A stretch of 64,000 bases of DNA, taken from Gammaproteobacteria bacterium (lineage in GTDB: Bacteria; Pseudomonadota; Gammaproteobacteria; Competibacterales; Competibacteraceae). Position numbers and translations under genes: made by a program. The notes under the pieces are model-generated. The model did no database searches. It was not told the origin of the DNA and saw nothing but the letters and a program-made list of their open reading frames with translations. Location: assembly GCA_024235135.1 (NCBI GenBank), contig JACKMZ010000013.1, positions 39,443-103,442 on the forward strand, in the 5' to 3' direction. Positions 36,698-44,020 of this stretch are shown in pieces; within the stretch, counting starts at the first letter, position 1; each line of letters opens with the position of its first letter.

Positions 36698-38122
36698 ATG
36701 GCGATCGAGACCACACAGTCGCCCCTGCAAATCAGCACCGTCGAGGTGGGCGGGCAGAAGATCAGGGTCGGCATAAAAAAACCGGAACCGGGCATCCGCA
36801 ACGCCGGTCCCTTGCTGATTTTCAACGGTATCGGCGCCAACCTGGAGATGCTGGAGCCATTCGTCAACCAACTCCACGGCATCGAAGTCATTACTTTCGA
36901 CGTGCCGGGCGTCGGTGGGTCGCCGGCGAAGAAACTGCCTTACCGGTTTTCCAACCTCGCCGCGCTCGTCAACAAAATGCTGGAACGCCTGGGTTACGGC
37001 GCGGTCGACGTGCTGGGCGTTTCGTGGGGTGGGGGCGCCGCGCAGCAGTTTGCCTATCAGTATCCTAAACGCTGTCGCAAATTGGTGTTGGCCGCGACCT
37101 GCGCCGGGATGTTCATGATGCCCGGCAAACCCACCTTGATCCGCAAGATGGGCAGCCCCCGCCGCTACAAGGACGCCACCTACATGGCGGAGTTGGGGCC
37201 GCTGCTCTACGGCGGCGATTTCGCGGACGATCCCTCGCTGATGCGCGAGCACATGAGCCGTGGCGCGAAAATATCCCCATTGGGGTATTACTACCAAATG
37301 TTCGCCGCGTTCGGCTGGACCAGCGTGCTCTGGTTGCATCGCATCCGTCAGCCGACGTTGATTCTGGCGGGGCGGCGCGATCCCATCATTCCGCTCATCA
37401 ATGCCCGCTTGCTGGCTTGGCGCATTCCGGATTCGACGCTGCACGTCATCAACGATGGCCATTTGTTCATGGTGTCCCGCCCGGCCGAAAGCGCCACGCT
37501 GGTGCTACGGTTTCTGTCCGGCGAGACGCCGTTGGCCTTGCCGATCGGCATCGCGATCATCAAGGACGAGCATCGGGCGTTTACCGCGGTGTTGAACGGT
37601 TTGGTCTATCTCGTCGAAGAAATCCAAGCGGGCCGGTTACCGCCTAATTTCGATCTGCTGCGGGCTTTGTTGCGTTATGTCGAAGACTTCCCCGACAAAC
37701 TGCACCATCCCAAGGAAGACCTGTACCTCGTCAAATTCCTGAAGAAGCGCGGCGCCGCGACAACGGCGGAGAAAATCATGGGCGAGCACCAGGAAGGCCG
37801 CGACAGGACACGTGCGCTGGTGGAGGCATTGGACCGGTACGAAGCGGGCGGCAGCGCCGAGTTGGCGTCCTTCTCCGAACAGCTTCATGGCTACGCGAAA
37901 TTCCAGGGGGAGCACATGCGCAAGGAAGAAGAGATCGCCCTGCCGATGGCGGAAAAGCTGTTCACCGCCGCCGACTGGCAGGAGATCGACGTGGCTTTCG
38001 CGGCCAACGAAGACCCGATCGTCGGCATCGAAACGCAGGACAGCTTCCACAAATTGTTCCGCCGGATCATCGAGTTGGCTCCTCCGCCCTTCGGCGTGGG
38101 CAGTACCGGTACGGATGGCTGA
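36698..38122 (+). CDS. PHA depolymerase-like hydrolase fused to a hemerythrin (HHE) domain
   Basis: Residues 1-275 are an alpha/beta hydrolase like intracellular mcl-PHA depolymerase PhaZ: nucleophile in LGVSWGGGAAQQF (Ser near 109), acid in AGRRDPIIP (Asp near 228) and His in NDGHLFMVSRP (near 255). Residues about 285-425 form a hemerythrin-like four-helix domain with its ligand set: IKDEHRAF (His 292), LHHPKEDLYL (His 336/337, Glu 340), MGEHQEGR (His 364) and GEHMRKEEEIALP (His 406, Glu 410-412). PhaZ is normally about 280 residues with no such tail. The frame is continuous, so the fusion is not a track artefact. ATG 36698 has AGAGG upstream. It lies directly after phaC, so polymer turnover may be tied to O2, NO or iron sensing; that is inference. 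Confidence 0.85.
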   Translation: MAIETTQSPLQISTVEVGGQKIRVGIKKPEPGIRNAGPLLIFNGIGANLEMLEPFVNQLHGIEVITFDVPGVGGSPAKKLPYRFSNLAALVNKMLERLGYGAVDVLGVSWGGGAAQQFAYQYPKRCRKLVLAATCAGMFMMPGKPTLIRKMGSPRRYKDATYMAELGPLLYGGDFADDPSLMREHMSRGAKISPLGYYYQMFAAFGWTSVLWLHRIRQPTLILAGRRDPIIPLINARLLAWRIPDSTLHVINDGHLFMVSRPAESATLVLRFLSGETPLALPIGIAIIKDEHRAFTAVLNGLVYLVEEIQAGRLPPNFDLLRALLRYVEDFPDKLHHPKEDLYLVKFLKKRGAATTAEKIMGEHQEGRDRTRALVEALDRYEAGGSAELASFSEQLHGYAKFQGEHMRKEEEIALPMAEKLFTAADWQEIDVAFAANEDPIVGIETQDSFHKLFRRIIELAPPPFGVGSTGTDG

Positions 38123-38206
38123 CGCACCGATCCGCCGTTGCCGAGCGGATTGTCGGAAATCCTTCTCGGACATCGTCTATTCCGTCATTGATACAGAGGT
38201 ACGCTA

Positions 38207-40282
38207 ATGCAGGTCGTCAGCTTTTCCAAGCTTGGTCAAATCGGACTGATTACAATCGATAATCCGCCGGTCAATGCGCTGTCTCAGGCCGTGCGCGCGG
38301 GACTGAAGGAGGCGGTAACGCAAGGGATCGCCGATTCGGATGTCAAGGCCATGGTTGTAATCTGCGCGGGGCGCACCTTTGCCGCGGGGGCTGACATCCG
38401 CGAATTCGAAACCGGCATGAAAGAGCCGTTTCTGCCGCCGGTTCTGAGCCTCATCGAGAACTCCGACAAGCCGGTGATCGCGGCGTTGCATGGCACGGCG
38501 CTGGGCGGCGGCATGGAATTGGCGTTGGGTTGCCACTTTCGTGTCGCGGTGGGCAAGGCCAAGATCGGCCTACCCGAAGTGAAGTTGGGGATTCTGCCGG
38601 GCGCCGGCGGAACCCAACGGCTGCCCCGTCTGATCGGCGCGGAGGCCGCGCTGAAGATGATCGCGGAAGGCAACCCGATATCGGCCAGCCAGGCCAAAAC
38701 CTGGGGGGCCGTCGATGAGATTATCGAGGGCGACCTCAAGGAAGGCGCGATCGCGTTCGCGGAAAAAGTGCTCGCGGAGAAACGTCCGTTGCGGCGGGCC
38801 AGTCAATTGACCGCGAAGGTCGACGATCCCGACTTGTTCGAGCGTTACACCAGCAGCATCGCGGTGAAGCAGCGCGGATTCCTGGCGCCCTTCAATTGCA
38901 TCAAAGCGGTACGCGCGGCGACCGAACTGCCTTTCGAGCAGGGCGTGGAGCGCGAGCGCGCGCTGTTCCTGGAGTTGGTCAATTCGCCGCAATCCAAGGC
39001 GCAACGGCATGTGTTCTTCTCCGAGCGCGAAGTGACCAAAATCCCCGGATTACCGGGCGACACGCCGATCCGCGACATCCAATCGATCGGGGTGATCGGC
39101 GCCGGCGCCATGGGTGTGGGCATCGCCCTGTGCTGTGCCAATGTGGGAATCCCGGTCGTGCTGCTGGAGATGAATCAGGAAAACCTCGACCGGGGTCTGG
39201 CGGTCATTCGCAAGACCTACGCGGGCAGCGTCGGCAAAGGGCGTCTCAAGCAGGAAGACATGGATCGCCGTCTGGCCCTCATCACACCGACCCTGTCTTA
39301 TGGCGACCTGAGCAACGCCGATCTGGTCATCGAGGCCGTCTTCGAGGATCTGGCCGTCAAGAAGGAGGTTTTCTCCCAGCTCGACACCGTATGCAAACCG
39401 GGTGCGATTCTCGCCACCAACACTTCCTATCTCAACCTGAACGAGATCGCCGCGTTCACCCGCCGGCCGCAGGATGTGGTGGGCATGCATTTCTTCAGCC
39501 CGGCCAACGTGATGAAGTTGTTGGAGAACGTGCGCGGCGACAAGACCGCGCCGGACGTGTTGGCCACGGCCCAGGCGATCGGTAAGAAACTCGGCAAGTT
39601 GCCGGTGATGGTGGGTGTTTGTCCTGGATTTGTCGGAAACCGGATGTTCATGCCGCGCTTGCGCGAATCCTTCTTCCTGCTCGAAGAAGGCGCGTCGCCG
39701 CAGCAGATCGACCAGGCGATGTTCGATTTCGGGTTCCCCATGGGGCCGTTGGCTACCGCCGACATGGCGGGTTTGGACATTGCCTGGCGCCATCGCAAGG
39801 TCAATTACGAGCAACTGACTCCGCGGGAGCAGGCTTGCAATCTTCTGGACAAAATTTGCGAGTTGGGCCGGTACGGTCAGAAAACCGGAGCGGGGATTTA
39901 TCGCTACGACGAACGGCGCAATGCGGCTCCGGACCCGCTGATCGAGGATCTGATCGTCAAGCATTCGGCGGAGCGCGGCGTCACGAGGCGGAATATCTCC
40001 GATCAGGAAATTCTGGAACGGTGTCTTTATGTGATGATCAACGAAGGCGCCAAAATCCTGGAAGAAGGCGTTGCCGCCCGGCCATTGGACATCGACATGA
40101 TTTGGGTATTCGGCTACGGATTCCCCGTTTATCGCGGCGGGCCGATGTTCTACGCCGATCAGTTGGGCTTGGCGACCGTCTACGAGGCGTTGTTGCGCTA
40201 TCAGGAACAACTGGGGGCGGAATTTTGGAAGCCGGCTCCGTTGTTGGAAAAACTGGCTAAGGAAGGCAAGGGCTTTTATTGA
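38207..40282 (+). CDS. fadJ: Bifunctional enoyl-CoA hydratase / 3-hydroxyacyl-CoA dehydrogenase
   Basis: A 691-residue two-enzyme beta-oxidation protein. Residues 1-190 are a crotonase domain with FAAGADIREF, the oxyanion loop HGTALGGGMELALGC (near 95-109) and LPEVKLGILPGAGGTQRLP (Glu near 124). From about 297 there is an NAD-binding fold (GVIGAGAMGVGIAL) and two 3-hydroxyacyl-CoA dehydrogenase C-terminal domains, including GMHFFSPANVMKLLE and FGFPMGPLATADMAG. AGAGG precedes the ATG. It may serve fatty acids and also the dehydroadipyl-CoA from the box pathway, which needs these steps. fadJ rather than fadB is a guess from the length and context. Confidence 0.87.
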   Translation: MQVVSFSKLGQIGLITIDNPPVNALSQAVRAGLKEAVTQGIADSDVKAMVVICAGRTFAAGADIREFETGMKEPFLPPVLSLIENSDKPVIAALHGTALGGGMELALGCHFRVAVGKAKIGLPEVKLGILPGAGGTQRLPRLIGAEAALKMIAEGNPISASQAKTWGAVDEIIEGDLKEGAIAFAEKVLAEKRPLRRASQLTAKVDDPDLFERYTSSIAVKQRGFLAPFNCIKAVRAATELPFEQGVERERALFLELVNSPQSKAQRHVFFSEREVTKIPGLPGDTPIRDIQSIGVIGAGAMGVGIALCCANVGIPVVLLEMNQENLDRGLAVIRKTYAGSVGKGRLKQEDMDRRLALITPTLSYGDLSNADLVIEAVFEDLAVKKEVFSQLDTVCKPGAILATNTSYLNLNEIAAFTRRPQDVVGMHFFSPANVMKLLENVRGDKTAPDVLATAQAIGKKLGKLPVMVGVCPGFVGNRMFMPRLRESFFLLEEGASPQQIDQAMFDFGFPMGPLATADMAGLDIAWRHRKVNYEQLTPREQACNLLDKICELGRYGQKTGAGIYRYDERRNAAPDPLIEDLIVKHSAERGVTRRNISDQEILERCLYVMINEGAKILEEGVAARPLDIDMIWVFGYGFPVYRGGPMFYADQLGLATVYEALLRYQEQLGAEFWKPAPLLEKLAKEGKGFY

Positions 40283-40604
40283 GGTTGGCCGGTGGCGCCC
40301 AGGCGCGGCGTCGCGCGGCGCCCGATCGGGCGATGACCCGGTGGGCCACGGATTGTTTTTCAAGACGGGTATGAAACGGCGCTAGTCGATAAGGGTTCTG
40401 TTACTCTGGGGTCGGTTTTAGGACCCTTATCGGCCATTTTTCTCGATACGCTCGCCGCCGTCGGTTATCAACGCCCTTTTTTCTTACCTTGTCCCGTTCT
40501 CATTGCGTATTCGAACAAAATACGATCTGCTCGGCGTTCATTCAGTTGTCGCCCTAAAAAATATACACTTCATTGGCGTATATCTTTTTCTGTCGGAGAT
40601 GTCC
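40283..40604. other. Gap with a 10-bp inverted repeat
   Basis: CGATAAGGGT (40387-40396) and its complement (40433-40442) are 36 bp apart, and a nested GGGTC/GACCC pair lies inside; a short T-run (ATTTTTC) follows near 40446. It could terminate fadJ transcription by a two-hairpin structure. The 3' part of the gap holds the VapBC-type promoter and operator. Confidence 0.5.
40561..40583. promoter_or_regulatory. Candidate autoregulatory operator of the vapBC-type operon
   Basis: An ATATAC...GTATAT inverted repeat (40561-40566 and 40578-40583, 11-bp spacer) sits about 20-45 bp before the antitoxin start, where antitoxin-DNA repression usually acts in such modules. Confidence 0.45.
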
Positions 40605-40838
40605 ATGCAAGTGTCGAAGTGGGGCAATAGCTTGGCTGTGCGTATCCCGGCCGCCGTGGTTGAAGCGTTAAATCTCAAGGAAGGCGATCAGATCGAGATT
40701 CAGGTCGCCGATGAGCGCACCTTCGCGGTCAGTCGCGCGCCAGACAAGCAGGCTTTGCTGACGCGGTTGCGAAAGTTTCGGGGTCGTTTGCCGGCCGATT
40801 TTCGGTTCGACCGGTTGGAAGCTCATGAGCGCGAATGA
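40605..40838 (+). CDS. AbrB/MazE-type antitoxin
   Basis: A 77-residue SpoVT-AbrB swapped-hairpin DNA-binding antitoxin. The N-terminal MQVSKWGNSLAVRIPAAVVE and LNLKEGDQIEIQV are the typical fold, and the basic C-terminal tail (RLRKFRGRLPADFRFDRLEA) would bind and block the toxin. The ATG at 40605 has GGAG 5-8 nt upstream and is preferred over upstream starts. The stop overlaps the PIN toxin gene by 14 bp. Confidence 0.87.
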   Translation: MQVSKWGNSLAVRIPAAVVEALNLKEGDQIEIQVADERTFAVSRAPDKQALLTRLRKFRGRLPADFRFDRLEAHERE

Positions 40839-41229
40839 GCCGTTCTTCGATACCAACGTCCTGCTGTATCTGCTGTCTGGCGATGCCGTCAAGGCTGACA
40901 AGGCCGAGCGGCTGATCGCGGCCGGCGGCGTTATCAGTGTTCAGGTGCTCGATGAATTCGCCACGGTGGCTTCCTGTCAGTTGGATATGAGTTGGGGCGA
41001 GATTCGCGAGGTATTGAAGACGTTACGCGCGGTTTGTCGGATCGTACCCGTATCGCTGGGGGTGCATGAACGGGGTCTGTTATTGTGCGAACGTTACGGC
41101 TTCGCCGTTTACGACGCGATGATTCTCTCCGCCGCTCTATTGGCGGGTTGTACCGTGTTGTTGACGGAAGACTTGCAGGATGGTCAACGTATTGACGATC
41201 AACTGCTTGTCAGCAATCCGTTTCTGTAG
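40825..41229 (+). CDS. VapC-type PIN-domain toxin
   Basis: A 134-residue PIN ribonuclease with the acidic residues of the family: FFDTNVLLYLLSG (Asp near 9), SVQVLDEFATVAS (Glu near 44) and YGFAVYDAMILSAAL (Asp near 97), plus a C-terminal acidic LLTEDLQDGQ. It would cut RNA when free of the antitoxin. It overlaps the antitoxin gene. The AbrB/PIN pairing is common in VapBC modules. It is unrelated by sequence to the second PIN gene at 48978. Confidence 0.87.
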   Translation: MSANEPFFDTNVLLYLLSGDAVKADKAERLIAAGGVISVQVLDEFATVASCQLDMSWGEIREVLKTLRAVCRIVPVSLGVHERGLLLCERYGFAVYDAMILSAALLAGCTVLLTEDLQDGQRIDDQLLVSNPFL

Positions 41230-41305
41230 AGGTCCTTCAAAAGCAGGAAACGCCAGCCCACCCTTTCCGGCGGGCCAGCGTCGCCGCCAAAACCGATGGA
41301 TCGTT

Positions 41306-42085
41306 TCAGTTCATGCCCGCCCGCACGCTGACCAGCGCCTGATCGAAGGAATCGACCCGAACCAGGCCCAGACGCGGATACTCGATATCGAGAATGATAA
41401 AAACCGACAGGCTCAAGGCCAGGGCAAATCCGACAATGTGCAGCCAACTGCGCGAGCGGGCGCCCGCCATGCCATTGCCCGCCAATAGCGCCCCGGCCAG
41501 CGCCAATGTGCATAACATCCCGAAAATGACATAGGGTGGATGCATCTGCAACGACATGGTGCGCGTGGTTGTGATATCGAACATATCGTTCAAGGGCGGC
41601 AAGAACAGCATCATGGCCGAGGAGGGTGCGCCTTCCGCCTGGGTGGCGGCAATCGCCTGAGTCCAAATCTTTTTCTGCAAAGCGGTCGCCAGCGATAGTT
41701 CCGCTTTCGCGGCTTGCACATTCGACACAAGCCTATAGGTCTTCAACCGGGCTTCCACATAGCGACGGAAATCTTCCCGTAGCGGCTCCTGGAAGGCCGT
41801 TGGCAACACATCGATCCGCAGATAGGCCGTGCCAATGGCATTGGCTTCCGTGACGATCAATTCCCGACGTGTGTCGAAGCGTGAGGCCGCCCCGGAAAAA
41901 GTAAATGCAACGAGTAGCCCCAAGAGGGCGAAAATGGCGCCCTCCACGGCTCCGGTTCCGGCTTTCACGCCATCGGGATCGATTCTCAACCGCCTAACCC
42001 CGAGCCTGCGACCCAGTTCTAGGCAAGCCAGCATCCCAAGAAACAAACCCACAGCAAGAATCAAGGCAAAAATAATCTCTTTCAT
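41306..42085 (-). CDS. DUF4239-like inner-membrane protein
   Basis: A 259-residue membrane protein. It has N-terminal helices (FALILAVGLFLGMLACLE and an AIFALLGLLVAFTFSGAASR segment with the RFDTRRELIVTEANAIGTAY signature), a cytoplasmic helical part, and two C-terminal helices before VRVDSFDQALVSVRAGMN. The pattern matches DUF4239 (bestrophin-like). Function unknown; it stands alone between the VapBC-type pair and the enoyl-CoA hydratase. Confidence 0.75.
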   Translation of the reverse strand: MKEIIFALILAVGLFLGMLACLELGRRLGVRRLRIDPDGVKAGTGAVEGAIFALLGLLVAFTFSGAASRFDTRRELIVTEANAIGTAYLRIDVLPTAFQEPLREDFRRYVEARLKTYRLVSNVQAAKAELSLATALQKKIWTQAIAATQAEGAPSSAMMLFLPPLNDMFDITTTRTMSLQMHPPYVIFGMLCTLALAGALLAGNGMAGARSRSWLHIVGFALALSLSVFIILDIEYPRLGLVRVDSFDQALVSVRAGMN

Positions 42086-42504
42086 TGTTGGTACTTAACA
42101 CCTTGACACATTGTGAATAGGATTTCCATGTGGCCGCGTGGATTCAGATAGCAAACGATCCTTCCGATCCGGCGGCCGCCGCCGCAAGCCAGTCACGGAG
42201 TTCCTGACCCTATCGGATAACGACCCGTCGTCCCCTGGGCAAGAAGGCGCGCCATGACCGACGTTCTGGCAATTTTCCCCGCGATTGGGGCGAGCAATTA
42301 TGCGGTTTCCAGGGGCTCCGTTTCCATAGAATTTAGGGGCCGCCTTGAAGCGAAACGATGCGTTACGCCGCTGGTGGGCCAGCCGTTCGCTGGCCCCCAT
42401 GAGTCGTCGGTTTGGAAGCCGGATCTCGGCGGGATGTCAGGGTTTCAAAGAAGGCTGTCAGGTTCGCTTTGGGATGGAAAGAGAGCGAGAACCGGAACGA
42501 AACC
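42086..42504. other. 419-bp gap without a clear gene
   Basis: Short frames exist on both strands but none has a good start, composition or known motif. A short minus-strand stretch near 42145-42205 reads QELRDWLAAAAAGSEGS and could be the tail of a lost gene, though this is weak. Confidence 0.35.
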
Positions 42505-43290
42505 TCACTGACGGTTATACCGAGGCGGCCGTTTTTCGATAAAGGCGTGCATGCCTTCCAAGCCATCGGCATGGCCGGCGCAGGCCGCCAATCCCCGTCG
42601 CTCGCGTTCCAATTGCGTTTCCAGGGAGGTATCGAAAGCATCGGTCAACAGCGTTTTGACCTGCCCGAAGGTATGCAACGACTTTTGCGCAAGCGTTTCT
42701 GCCATCGCCCGCGCGGTTTCCAGCAATTGCTCAGCGGCCGCCACGCGCGTCACCAGCCCCCAGGCGAGGGCTTGCTCGGCGGAGATCGGCTCGTCGAACG
42801 CCGAGATCTCCAGGGCGCGAGCCAAGCCGACCAGGCGGGGCAGGTGGAAGGTGCCGCCGCCATCCATACAAAGCGCGTTACTGGTGAAACCCTGCTTCAA
42901 TTGGGCCGAGGCGGCCATGACGCGAAAGTCGCAAGCCAGCGCCAGGGAAAATCCACCGCCGGCCGCCACGCCATTGATCGCGGCGATCACGGGTTTGCGC
43001 AGCCGGCGGATTTCCGTCACGCACACGTGCACATGGGTCGCCAGTTCGTGAAAGGCCGCCGCTGGCCCGTGTTGATGGCCGAGAACGAACTTGATGTCGC
43101 CGCCCGCCGAAAAAGCCTTGCCCGCGCCGGTGATGATGATGCCGTGGACCGCCGGATCGGCGCCGAAATCCTGCAACGCCCGAGTCAACGCCTGGGCCGT
43201 GTCGATATTCAGGGCGTTATAGACTTCCGGCCGATTCAGGGTCAGTTGAACGATGGCGCCTTGCCGGTCGATCAGTACGACTTCGCTCAT
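42505..43290 (-). CDS. Enoyl-CoA hydratase/isomerase (PaaF/PaaG-like)
   Basis: A 261-residue crotonase with FSAGGDIKFVLG, the oxyanion motif INGVAAGGGFSLALACDF (near 100-117) and DGGGTFHLPRLVG. The position used for the second catalytic Glu is occupied differently (NALCMDGGGTFHLP), which suggests isomerase rather than hydratase activity. AGGAGG precedes the ATG. It could process dehydroadipyl-CoA or another unsaturated acyl-CoA, but it is far from the box genes. Confidence 0.82.
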   Translation of the reverse strand: MSEVVLIDRQGAIVQLTLNRPEVYNALNIDTAQALTRALQDFGADPAVHGIIITGAGKAFSAGGDIKFVLGHQHGPAAAFHELATHVHVCVTEIRRLRKPVIAAINGVAAGGGFSLALACDFRVMAASAQLKQGFTSNALCMDGGGTFHLPRLVGLARALEISAFDEPISAEQALAWGLVTRVAAAEQLLETARAMAETLAQKSLHTFGQVKTLLTDAFDTSLETQLERERRGLAACAGHADGLEGMHAFIEKRPPRYNRQ

Positions 43291-43480
43291 GATGATGCCT
43301 CCTATCTAGGTGAAAGCCCCGCATATAATCAGGCTTATATAATACGGAGAATCGTGGCATGGAGATCGCCCAACAGTATTCGCTCCATGCGAAATGACGT
43401 ACGGGTCGCCAGACTTTCAAGCCATGACCGGGTGAACGCCCGCCGCCCAGCACCCCACTTCATCAATAAAGGAGATTCGC

Positions 43481-43792
43481 ATGCTAGTCACTTTTTCCTG
43501 TTCCGCGTATGCCGACATCACGTTGTTTGGCGATGTCGCCACCCACTTCCTGCATTTGATGGGACATAGCGGCGCCGTGCCGGGCGCGCTCCTCGCCGAA
43601 GACGTGCCGGAGGCGTTAAAGCGTTTGGAAACGGCGCTCAAGACCGATGCCGCATCCGATTCGGAGCCGCCGCCCAATGATAAGGACGAAGAGAGCCCGG
43701 TGGGCCTCGCCAACCGGGCCTGGCCGCTGCTTGAGTTATTGAAAGCCGCCGTCAAAGCCGACAGCGACGTCATGTGGGACAAGAACCGATAA
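43481..43792 (+). CDS. DUF1840 family protein
   Basis: A 103-residue soluble protein matching DUF1840: LVTFSCSAYADITLFGDVA at the N terminus, a GVP-like central helix region, an acidic spacer (DSEPPPNDKDEES) and the conserved VGLANRAWPLLELLKAA near the C terminus. Function unknown. An AT-rich promoter-like region (two TATAAT hexamers at 43324 and 43338) lies upstream, also shared with the divergent enoyl-CoA hydratase gene. Confidence 0.8.
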   Translation: MLVTFSCSAYADITLFGDVATHFLHLMGHSGAVPGALLAEDVPEALKRLETALKTDAASDSEPPPNDKDEESPVGLANRAWPLLELLKAAVKADSDVMWDKNR

Positions 43793-43912
43793 GGTGCATC
43801 AATCGCCATCGCTCGGCCGCGTCAGCTCGATGCCTATGCCGCCGCGCCCGACATCATCGACCTGGCGGCCGGCGCCTTAGACGAGAACGGTTACGTGCGG
43901 TTTCCGCGATGA
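43793..43912 (+). pseudogene. Open frame in phase after the DUF1840 stop
   Basis: Directly after the TAA, the same frame runs on for 39 codons (ARPRQLDAYAAAPDIIDLAA then GALDENGYVRFPR) to a TGA at 43910. It has no ATG, looks protein-like and could be the tail of a lost gene. Stop-codon readthrough is possible but unsupported. Confidence 0.3.
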
Positions 43913-44020
43913 GGTTGCATCGGGCGGCGGTCGAAGAATAGCTTTCCCATCCCAAATAACGGATTCTTATCGCTGGACGGCGGGCTTTCCGTCGATCCGG
44001 AATCTTCGATCCAACGCGAC

